IMG/VR virus record: IMGVR_UViG_3300025131_000079
Span: 1 to 46,207 of that record
Reading direction: 5' to 3' (one strand)
DNA: 46,207 nt
Origin: a virus
Positions 23,713-30,246 of this stretch are shown here, one piece after another. Below the pieces are notes generated by a model that saw nothing but the letters and a program-made list of their open reading frames with translations, searched no databases and was not told the origin of the DNA. The position numbers and the translations under genes were made by a program. The stretch's first letter is position 1, and each line of letters opens with the position of its first letter.

Positions 23713-23798
23713 CAGGCTACCTCAACCAGGGTCAGGCTCGGGTTGAACTTGCCAACAACTGTCCACACTACATTATTTATTTTATTGATATCAGCCAA
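23712..23798 (-). CDS. Mini-gene resembling a fibre N-terminal peptide (TTG start)
   Basis: A 28-residue frame from TTG 23798 reads (M)ADINKINNVVWTVVGKFNPS and continues to LVEVA. A weak GAGA site lies 7 nt upstream, and its TGA overlaps the ATG of the propeller gene (TGATG). The peptide parallels the propeller N-terminus (MADIGKVNNV). It may be the original head of a fibre gene cut by insertion, or a coupled leader that sets fibre translation. The short length keeps confidence low. Confidence 0.4.
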   Translation of the reverse strand: MADINKINNVVWTVVGKFNPSLTLVEVA

Positions 23799-23817
23799 TT
23801 TAAATTCTCTTCAATTA

Positions 23818-24582
23818 TTACGCTAGTTCAATCCAATCGCCGCTCGGATTGAAATATATAACACTACCAGAAGCCATACAGTGGCCAACAACTCTGACGA
23901 TTTCTGCAGAGCCCGTCGGAGCCAATGTGTTCATTTTTCCTGCCGCGGCCTCATTAAGGGCGCCGTCGGCATATACGGCTTTGCCTTTGGAAAAATTGAG
24001 CAAATATGAGTCTGCATCAAAAAATCCGCGGATAAGCATCCCCGCGTCGGGTGGTGTACTTCCCAAAGCAATTGCCAATAAAGAATCGCCAGTGGAACTA
24101 GTAGAAACAAGACTTTGTGTCCATGATCCTTGAGCATTTAAATAATAAAGCATGCCGGCTGTCGTGGAGCCTGTTCCAAAGAACACAACTTCGCCAGTAC
24201 CGATGTCATTTCCAAGCTCATTCGCTTGGTTATGGAATAAATTAACTCCACCATCTGGACTAAGGGTGATATCCCCTATCGCGCCATCGCTGTCAACTGT
24301 TTCAACAGCTAAGGAGCCGTTTTCATTGACACTAAGGAAAGCGTAGTCGTTATCATCGTACTGCAACACCAACTGTGCGCTTGCGACAGTCGCCGGATCT
24401 GCACCCGAGCCAGTGATGGTTATTTGCCCGGGTGTTGCTATCAAAGTTCCGGCATTCGCGGCGCCGGGACAAAGCTTGATCATGTCTTCGTCAAAATCAA
24501 TAAAGGTGCCATCGCCTGTGCGATCATCCTCTGAGTAAATGTCGCCGGTGCGGATACTACCGGTAGAAAACTTATATGACAT
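23818..24582 (-). CDS. Tail-fibre or other virion surface protein
   Basis: A 254-residue beta-rich protein beginning MSYKFSTGSIRTGDIYSEDD. It is Gly/Asp/Ser/Thr-rich with short strands (GQITITGSG, DYAFLSVNENGSLAVETVDS, GGVNLFHNQANELGN). A C-terminal domain follows, containing SWTQSLVSTSSTGDSLLAIA, GMLIRGFF and VVGHCMASGSVIYFNPSGDW. The low content of Lys and the repeating turns suit a trimeric fibre or head-surface decoration. The late element at 24630-24639 precedes it, supporting late expression. The ATG has GGGAG 10 nt upstream. I infer virion location from composition, promoter and neighbours. Confidence 0.65.
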   Translation of the reverse strand: MSYKFSTGSIRTGDIYSEDDRTGDGTFIDFDEDMIKLCPGAANAGTLIATPGQITITGSGADPATVASAQLVLQYDDNDYAFLSVNENGSLAVETVDSDGAIGDITLSPDGGVNLFHNQANELGNDIGTGEVVFFGTGSTTAGMLYYLNAQGSWTQSLVSTSSTGDSLLAIALGSTPPDAGMLIRGFFDADSYLLNFSKGKAVYADGALNEAAAGKMNTLAPTGSAEIVRVVGHCMASGSVIYFNPSGDWIELA

Positions 24583-24629
24583 AAAGTTTGTTCTCCCTGT
24601 GATACTCTTGTATCAATTATGCATGCTTC

Positions 24630-24639
24630 TTTAAATAGT
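24630..24639 (-). promoter_or_regulatory. Putative late promoter element ACTATTTAAA
   Basis: The coding strand reads ACTATTTAAA, 47 nt before the fibre gene ATG at 24582, between the terminator-like hairpin at 24692-24717 and the gene. Confidence 0.5.
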
Positions 24640-24691
24640 ATGCACGTGGCAGATTTTAACACTTATGCATTATTTTTGTTACATAGACAAA

Positions 24692-24717
24692 CAAAAATAG
24701 CACATTTTGTGTGAGCT
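24692..24717 (-). terminator. Possible terminator after the 24735-26018 gene
   Basis: On the coding strand AGCTCACACAAAATGTGCT can pair (CACA/TGTG plus outer AG/CT with a bulge) and is followed by ATTTTTGTTT. The stem is short and imperfect. Confidence 0.4.
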
Positions 24718-24734
24718 TCCTAGCGGAGTATTTA

Positions 24735-26018
24735 CTACTTTGCAACAACACTCAGGGAGGGTGCCTTTGCAGCTTCCGTAACAATCCATTCAAGCTTGTA
24801 TGGTTCTGCTGGGTTAAAATTTGGCGATTGAAAGTGTTTGTGAATCTCTTCTCGCGTAATAAGCTTCCAATGAGATTCAATTTCTTTGATTTCTTTGCTC
24901 GTGACAATAGGTTCCGAATCAACGTAAATCGAAGTTTCTACGCTGCCCATATTTTGCGGCACGACAACGACAAGTTCAGGACCAATAGATGTTGGAACGT
25001 GCCTACCCACGCGAAACCAATCCTTGTAAAGATGCGTAAAATATGTTTTGCGACTCTGCAGCGTAGTTTGTGGATCACCCTTGTTTACTTGGCACACCAA
25101 TAAGTGAAGAATTCTCTTGTCTGGGTTCTCAAAATTAAAGTTAAGATCGCGCCGGAAAAGCTGATCATAGCTGGAGCCCTTTGTAGATACTACTTCAAGT
25201 TTACAATTCTTGTAATTCTGGCCGGCCTTGTTAAAACTAAAATAATCAGATTTGCCGGGTGTTCTGGCCGCGTGGACGGAAACAAATTCATTAGTAAACT
25301 TTACCGTCGAATCACACCAAACATCGCAACCTTCAAAATTCTTTTTGTTCTTCACTCGTGTAGCGTTGCCTTTAATTGTCTTGAGCGAGCACTGTGGGTA
25401 TTTTTTACCAAAATAGCTTACAAAGTCATCATATTGTTCTTTTTCATTTAGATCGATTTGGTGGTTGTAAACGCTTTTCATCATACTGGTCACCATATCA
25501 TTTGAGTTGTTCAACTTTTTTGGCATGCCGCTATTGAGCACATCCTGAATCTCATCGAGAGCACGGTCGACCGTCTTAGAAAGAGAATAAGGCACGCAAA
25601 CTATTGGCATCTTGAAATTATTAGGAAGCAATTTGTCCTTAATAGCTTCGCCTGATTTTTCAACACGATGGTTGCAGTTTACAATTTCCTTTTTGTTGCC
25701 GCCTGAACATTCCTTAACCAGGCCAGCTACATACACTTTTTGTGCACGGACAATACTATTCTTAACATCGGACGCGTGATCGGGATCGATCGTTACTGCT
25801 CGACCTTGTGAATCTGGCGTTTTTACTAGATCAAAGGGGGAGGCATGCATAAAGTGTTCAGATTCTTCACCTTCCTTTATAACCTTTTTACAAAAATTTA
25901 GAAGATCTCTAAATTCCTTAATCATGGGTTTTTCAAAAAAGCTGGGGGGATCTTTCAAAATCCCTAATAGTCCTGAATGAAGATGCTCAATATCTTCGAA
26001 TGTGTCATATTTATGCAC
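24735..26018 (-). CDS. Hypothetical protein with ParB-like segment
   Basis: A 427-residue protein starting with GTG at 26018 (AAGGAG 5 nt upstream). Residues about 75-125 read TIDPDHASDVKNSIVRAQKV, then KEIVNCNHRVEKSGEAI, similar in order to the ParB N-terminal domain (a target strand, then a G-x-HR catalytic or nucleotide-binding box). Here the box is CNHR. The rest (for example LHLLVCQVNKGDPQTTLQSR and WFRVGRHVPTSIGPELVVVV) is unfamiliar and may form a second domain. It lies between the tRNA gene and the fibre locus. Function is not assigned; a DNA-binding or nuclease role is only a suggestion. Confidence 0.55.
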   Translation of the reverse strand: MHKYDTFEDIEHLHSGLLGILKDPPSFFEKPMIKEFRDLLNFCKKVIKEGEESEHFMHASPFDLVKTPDSQGRAVTIDPDHASDVKNSIVRAQKVYVAGLVKECSGGNKKEIVNCNHRVEKSGEAIKDKLLPNNFKMPIVCVPYSLSKTVDRALDEIQDVLNSGMPKKLNNSNDMVTSMMKSVYNHQIDLNEKEQYDDFVSYFGKKYPQCSLKTIKGNATRVKNKKNFEGCDVWCDSTVKFTNEFVSVHAARTPGKSDYFSFNKAGQNYKNCKLEVVSTKGSSYDQLFRRDLNFNFENPDKRILHLLVCQVNKGDPQTTLQSRKTYFTHLYKDWFRVGRHVPTSIGPELVVVVPQNMGSVETSIYVDSEPIVTSKEIKEIESHWKLITREEIHKHFQSPNFNPAEPYKLEWIVTEAAKAPSLSVVAK

Positions 26019-26045
26019 TATTTCTCCTTAGTATAAATAAAATGC

Positions 26046-26118
26046 ATGCAGGGGATGGATTCGAACCACCGACCTCCGGGTTATGAGCCCAGCGAGCTAC
26101 CAACTGCTCTACCCTGAC
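26046..26118 (-). tRNA. tRNA-Met(CAT), initiator type
   Basis: The cloverleaf folds as acceptor GTCAGGG/CCCTGCA, D-stem GAGC/GCTC with loop AGTTGGTA, anticodon arm CTGGG-CTCATAA-CCCGG, variable AGGTC and T-arm GGTGG-TTCGAAT-CCATC, 73 nt in all. The anticodon is CAT. Three marks of bacterial initiator tRNA are present: no Watson-Crick pair at 1-72 (G-A; 2-71 is also unpaired), the A11-U24 pair, and three consecutive G-C pairs (29-31:39-41) at the base of the anticodon stem. CCA is not encoded (GCA follows the discriminator U). It is transcribed between ssb and the 26018 gene. Confidence 0.9.
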
Positions 26119-26121
26119 ATA

Positions 26122-26158
26122 AAGGCGGCAGACTTTGCACCGGTCTGCCAGCGGCCTT
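26122..26158 (-). terminator. Hairpin between ssb and the tRNA gene
   Basis: On the coding strand AAGGC (bulge CGCT) GGCAGAC, loop CGGTGCAAA, then GTCTGCC GCCTTT: 12 pairs with one bulge, starting just after the ssb stop. The T tail is short (TTT), so it may partly terminate, or mark processing of the tRNA 5' end. Confidence 0.55.
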
Positions 26159-26160
26159 GG

Positions 26161-26925
26161 TCAACCCGCCATCAATTCATCAAATGCGCGGTCGACGTCG
26201 TTAGTCTCCTTTTTACCATATGACTCAGTCTGACGAGAACGGCCCTCGGCCGATTTATCGTCTGCTAATTGTTCGTCAAGAATGGCATCAACCTGCTCAG
26301 GCGTCAAGCGCTCAAACAAATTGTCAAAATCGGGCATATTTTGAAGAAGACCCGGGATTGCGTCGTTATCTTGTAAAAGAGGGCTACTGCTACGACGCAT
26401 CTTTAGATTAGTTTGCGGATACGCTCCCGGCCGAGTGGGCTTTGTATAGGTGAGCGTGATATCAGTACCCTCTTCAACATCGGTGATATCGCCATATTCT
26501 GGATCGAGGATATAACCAAGAAGAAGTTCATATGCGGTCTTGCCATAGCCGTAGACCTTAACACCTTCTTCCTCGCGGCCGCGGACAACCACTGGTGAGA
26601 AAAAACGAGTTCGGACAAAGAGACTCTTTGCAAGCTTCTTGCTTTCCTCATCGTTATTCTGTGTGCCCTCATGCCATAATGACGACGCGAATTCACAAAT
26701 TGAGCAGCGTTCTCCAAAGTTACGCTTTGGACATGGCACGCCACCCCTATGATCTCCCACATTATAATGGAAGAACATTTCCTTTAACGGATCTCCATCC
26801 GCAGCTGGGACAATTCGAATGTCCTGATCGCCCTCGTCCGGCTTAAACCAGATTGACGTTTCTCTGCTGCCTTCTCCGCGAAGAGTGGCAAGCTTCTTTT
26901 TCATTAGTTCCATATTGATTGACAT
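26161..26925 (-). CDS. Single-stranded DNA-binding protein (T4 gp32-like)
   Basis: A 254-residue SSB of the gp32 type. After a basic N-terminal arm (MELMKKKLATLRGEG) comes an OB-fold with IWFKPDEGDQDIRIVPAADG and FFHYNVGDHRGG. The zinc-type cluster VPCPKRNFGERCSICEF has three cysteines, with the nearby His as a possible fourth ligand. KSLFVRTRFFSPVVVRG and GKTAYELLLGYI contribute further strands. The acidic C-terminal tail, ending DVDRAFDELMAG, would recruit partner replication proteins as in T4. AGGAG precedes the ATG, and the gene has its own promoter and an inverted repeat upstream. Confidence 0.88.
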   Translation of the reverse strand: MSINMELMKKKLATLRGEGSRETSIWFKPDEGDQDIRIVPAADGDPLKEMFFHYNVGDHRGGVPCPKRNFGERCSICEFASSLWHEGTQNNDEESKKLAKSLFVRTRFFSPVVVRGREEEGVKVYGYGKTAYELLLGYILDPEYGDITDVEEGTDITLTYTKPTRPGAYPQTNLKMRRSSSPLLQDNDAIPGLLQNMPDFDNLFERLTPEQVDAILDEQLADDKSAEGRSRQTESYGKKETNDVDRAFDELMAG

Positions 26926-26953
26926 TTATTTTCTCCTTTTTGATGTCTAAAGT

Positions 26954-26974
26954 ATATCAAGCGTTCCTTGATAT
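26954..26974 (-). promoter_or_regulatory. Inverted repeat (operator candidate) at the ssb promoter
   Basis: ATATCAAG-CGTTC-CTTGATAT on the plus strand: 8-bp arms with a 5-nt spacer. It covers the predicted transcript start, 3 nt downstream of the -10 box. The half-site CTTGATAT also occurs in the promoter spacer at 9691-9719. Confidence 0.55.
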
Positions 26975-26976
26975 CT

Positions 26977-27005
26977 AATATATTACTCTTGCTCAAGCTT
27001 GTCAA
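26977..27005 (-). promoter_or_regulatory. Sigma70-like promoter for ssb
   Basis: TTGACA at 27000-27005, 17 nt, TATATT at 26977-26982 on the coding strand, at the 3' end of the FtsZ/tubulin-like gene. Confidence 0.75.
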
Positions 27006-27843
27006 GAGTTTTTTGGATTGCGTTAGTATGGGCAACGCAAAACCCAAAGTCTGTTTCGAAAGGCGATTCATAGATTGCATATGTTACATTCTTGAAAGCA
27101 TTTCGTGGCTTTTTCTTTAATTGGCCTATAATCGTTTGATGTAAATCTCCGTCGTTCTCTAATCTATTTTTTGATATACATATATAATAACACACATCTC
27201 GGCTAGCGTCAAGGTCAAAAAACCAATTTTCTTTAAGATTTTTTGGATCAATTCTGCCTAAAGCGCGAATTCTCTGCACCTCTGATGGATGTGTTAGGTT
27301 GCCTATTACAGGGTTTGTGTGATCAAATAAATTTTTGTAATGAACACTATAATAAATAGTTTGATTTATGGTTTCAAAATATTTCTTAATGGGCACAGAT
27401 CCAATTATTTGCTCTAAAATTGGATTACTAAAAACAGTAAAAGAATTAAAAAGTCCCGATCTTGCATATTCCTGTAAAATACCAAATATTGCTCTCTCTT
27501 GAAGCTTGGGAACGCCAATCAATAAATCGACATCAGGTTGAACGTAGAAGATATCAATTTTCTTATCCTTGATGTGTTGTAAAATGCTTAGTGTGGCATT
27601 AGCAGAACGTGCTGAGCCGCATAGAAAAACTTGAACATGGTCGCCTATGTCTTTAAAAAATTTCTGCAGTTTCGGGGGTTTTTCTTCGTAATCTTCAAGA
27701 TTCTTATAAGATTTCAATTTATGCTTATATTTGCTATTTCTTTGCACATTATCGGATATAATATAAGCCCGATACTCTTTATTGTTTTTAAAGCAATTTA
27801 CGATGTTTTCGCCGGCGGTGCCAATTCCAATCAGGGAAATCAT
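26983..27843 (-). CDS. FtsZ/tubulin-like protein with degenerate GTPase signature
   Basis: A 286-residue protein. Its start, MISLIGIGTAGENIVNCFKN, fits the FtsZ T1 loop (IGVGGAGNNAVNRM) at the key G, A-G, N and V-N positions. Further on, VQVFLCGSARSANATLSILQ occupies the place of the tubulin signature GGGTGTG but lacks its glycines. TVFSNPILEQIIGSV matches the FtsZ strand-loop VIPNDRLLEI, and YFETINQTIYYSVHYKNLF fits the central helix H7. It may be a polymerising or scaffold protein without normal GTP hydrolysis. The ATG overlaps the polymerase stop by 4 nt, so the two are co-translated. The assignment is by eye. Confidence 0.5.
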   Translation of the reverse strand: MISLIGIGTAGENIVNCFKNNKEYRAYIISDNVQRNSKYKHKLKSYKNLEDYEEKPPKLQKFFKDIGDHVQVFLCGSARSANATLSILQHIKDKKIDIFYVQPDVDLLIGVPKLQERAIFGILQEYARSGLFNSFTVFSNPILEQIIGSVPIKKYFETINQTIYYSVHYKNLFDHTNPVIGNLTHPSEVQRIRALGRIDPKNLKENWFFDLDASRDVCYYICISKNRLENDGDLHQTIIGQLKKKPRNAFKNVTYAIYESPFETDFGFCVAHTNAIQKTLDKLEQE

Positions 27844-29024
27844 AACTGCAATTCCTTTAAATCATGATAATTTTTGCCTGCCGCTGTGTTGCACACAAAT
27901 TTGCTTAGTTTGTTGTTTTCAAAAATATTCTTTACATGTGGTACCAGATCACGCTCAGAATCATCTAGATCGATAACGATTTCATCATGTACAATATGAG
28001 AAACATATGATTTTTTATCTTTTAAGAATTTATCAATTTCAACTGCCCGGTCGAGGACGATATCGGCTGTTGTGCTTTGCACTAAGTAATTAAATGCCCT
28101 CCTTTCATCAACTTTAATTTTTCTGCCCATAGGGGTTACAACGTACTCGCCATCGTAGTAGGATGATAGAGTTTTTTGACGATTATATTTTTCGCTTTTA
28201 ATCGCCTCTGATTCTGGATTATAGAGCCACGCAAAAAATTGTTCTTTGGCTTCTTCTCGCGACAATAGGCCGCTAAATACGTTTTTTGCATTCCACTGGT
28301 GAATATCATAGTCAGGCTGCTCTTGGCCATCTAAAACCATGACTGTTCGAAGCTCGGCGCCATTATAGTCCAAACTTAGTAGCCAATCATTATGTGGTTT
28401 TATCAATTTTCTATATTCCTTCTTCATTGTCAAAATAGGGAGGCTCCCGGGATAGGTCGCAAGACGCCCGGTAATTGTGCCAAAAAGATTATAATCTATG
28501 TAGTGATTCCCCGTTAAGATTTTTTGCACTTTTGTCCGGTCAGCAGTCGCAGAAAACAGTGAGCGACAATCTTGATTATTTACATTTAATTCCTTAAATT
28601 TGAATTTGTGCAGAAGGCGGTGCACTGCCGCTAAATGTTCATAATTTTGTGGCTTCTCAAAGTTTTCAAAAACGTGCTGTGTAATTTTATTTTTAACTTC
28701 GCAAAATTCAAGCAAAAAATCCTGCGGCACGAGGTCAAAGAAACAAAGCTCTCTTAGATCAATTTTGGCAATTCTAAAAGATTGCAAATAGGCTTTAAAT
28801 CGCGACTGCATGCGCGCTAAATCAGAGGATGCGTTCTCTGGGCACACTTCAGATAAGCTCTGGCCCCCACAACGAATCCATGCATATTCCACAAGCTCAT
28901 CAGTTAGGGCGCCAGTATGGCGCCAAGTTCTTAACAATCCATCAGGAAAATTATCAAATATTAATTGACCTTCAGCATAAATTCCAACACATTCTATTTT
29001 ATCATCTAGGCTCTGAAAATACAA
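27840..29024 (-). CDS. Short divergent family-A DNA polymerase
   Basis: About 394 residues of a Pol I-type polymerase. Motif A is WLLSLDYNGAELRTVM (DYSQIELR in Pol I). Motif B appears as REEAKEQFFAWLYN, keeping R...K...F...Y but with Ala and Asn for the two glycines. MGRKIKVDERRAFNYLVQST followed by TADI matches the GRR...Q.TAADI segment, and motif C is SHIVHDEIVID. TITGRLAT precedes motif A as in the family. No 3'-5' exonuclease domain is seen in the N-terminal part. A TTG at 29024, 5 nt after GAGGAAGG, is the likely start; a TTG at 29039 precedes that site. Its role beside DnaE is unknown. Confidence 0.85.
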   Translation of the reverse strand: MYFQSLDDKIECVGIYAEGQLIFDNFPDGLLRTWRHTGALTDELVEYAWIRCGGQSLSEVCPENASSDLARMQSRFKAYLQSFRIAKIDLRELCFFDLVPQDFLLEFCEVKNKITQHVFENFEKPQNYEHLAAVHRLLHKFKFKELNVNNQDCRSLFSATADRTKVQKILTGNHYIDYNLFGTITGRLATYPGSLPILTMKKEYRKLIKPHNDWLLSLDYNGAELRTVMVLDGQEQPDYDIHQWNAKNVFSGLLSREEAKEQFFAWLYNPESEAIKSEKYNRQKTLSSYYDGEYVVTPMGRKIKVDERRAFNYLVQSTTADIVLDRAVEIDKFLKDKKSYVSHIVHDEIVIDLDDSERDLVPHVKNIFENNKLSKFVCNTAAGKNYHDLKELQL

Positions 29025-30237
29025 CAGTCCCTTCCTCAAGCAATGCTATCTGCTTCTTAATATAACTCAAAGAACCATTATAGTCAAATGGTTGGTTGAT
29101 TATTTTTTCAAAAATACCCAATGCTTCAGGTAAAGACCTATAATTTGCGATGACCGTGGTTTGTTTGATGATTTTTTGTATATTACTATGTTCGAAAGTG
29201 TTTGGGTCTTCCATGATGCGAATATTGCAATAAAGATTTAGGAGTACGTCGTCTGGCATTAGCTTCTTGATGTGGTCGAGGGTATATTTTGGTGGCGTTA
29301 TGTATACAGAGCGAGAAGAGCCGTCGCCACACGGCTCGACTACCTGTATGCGGTCTGGACGCACCCTATTATATAGCGTTAGCAAATAACCTCGAAAATC
29401 ATTGAAAAATTTATAATAGGTATTATTATAACTCGCGGCGATGAGGGCCCCTGTATTTGCATCAGCAGTGCTATATCGGGCAGCATAAGCCAGCATTTCA
29501 TTAGAGGCGATATCCGCGACCAGGCGCCATGGCACAGCTTTGTCTACCATAAAACCATATGAATTGCATGCATTCAAGAAAAAATTCCAATTTTTGCTTT
29601 TAATGAATTGGGCGATTTTCTCGTGATCGTTGAAATACTTAGTGTCTGCGATTTCTATGACCAGGCCAGATGCATGAATAGGGCAATACTTGCTTTTTAT
29701 AAATCCCGGCATTGTAAATGGAAACTGCCTAGCGGAATCTTGTATTAAAGTTTTAAAATTTGACATAAAATGATTAAAGTTTCGCACTTCTATCCGTTGT
29801 GTTATAAATTCAGAGGCCATAGCAGCCATATAGTTCTCCAAATGTTGCGCATACAGGTCTATAGGGCTTGTATATGCTTTAAAAATTCGTAAATTGCTCA
29901 AAAAGCGATCTCCAGCCCACAAGCCGCCGGCTGCTACAGTTTTCTTAAATTGTTTAGATAAGTCAGCAAAAGCATCAACTACATATGCAGCTGCTCCAAA
30001 AGAGCTGCCATCGGCCGCGCCTTGATTAAAATATTTGATCGGTACTGTGCCGGTGCCATCAAAATAGATTGGCCTAAATTGAAAATCAACTCTTCCGTAG
30101 AAAAACTTTTCAGCAAAATTGAAGTCAACCAAATTTGGACTGGGCCGGCCCGATGACGCTTTTTTATTATAGATCACTTTCTTATTGTATGTCAAGAAAA
30201 CAGATTCATTATTTTCTTCGATGTAAAATTTTGACAT
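29002..30237 (-). CDS. Hypothetical protein, possibly virion-associated
   Basis: A 411-residue protein beginning MSKFYIEENNESVFLTYNKK. It is rich in Phe, Tyr and Asn with mixed helices, for example LYAQHLENYMAAMASEFITQ and VPWRLVADIASNEMLAYAAR, and contains a low-complexity AADGSSFGAAAYVVDAFADL. No enzyme motif is seen, and it does not look like the missing exonuclease half of the following polymerase. It sits between the baseplate genes and the polymerase, overlapping the latter by 23 nt. AGGAG lies 6 nt before the ATG. Position suggests a baseplate accessory protein, but I cannot decide. Confidence 0.6.
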   Translation of the reverse strand: MSKFYIEENNESVFLTYNKKVIYNKKASSGRPSPNLVDFNFAEKFFYGRVDFQFRPIYFDGTGTVPIKYFNQGAADGSSFGAAAYVVDAFADLSKQFKKTVAAGGLWAGDRFLSNLRIFKAYTSPIDLYAQHLENYMAAMASEFITQRIEVRNFNHFMSNFKTLIQDSARQFPFTMPGFIKSKYCPIHASGLVIEIADTKYFNDHEKIAQFIKSKNWNFFLNACNSYGFMVDKAVPWRLVADIASNEMLAYAARYSTADANTGALIAASYNNTYYKFFNDFRGYLLTLYNRVRPDRIQVVEPCGDGSSRSVYITPPKYTLDHIKKLMPDDVLLNLYCNIRIMEDPNTFEHSNIQKIIKQTTVIANYRSLPEALGIFEKIINQPFDYNGSLSYIKKQIALLEEGTVVFSEPR

Positions 30238-30246
30238 GATTTTCTC

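Noticed and set aside
27351-27360. Ninth copy of the late element (ACTATTTATT)
   Set aside because: It lies inside the FtsZ/tubulin-like coding region with no start codon downstream at usual distance; treated as background.
29002-30237. Missing exonuclease half of the family-A polymerase
   Set aside because: No Exo I-III acidic motifs (DxE, NxxxD, YxxxD in order) are visible in this protein.
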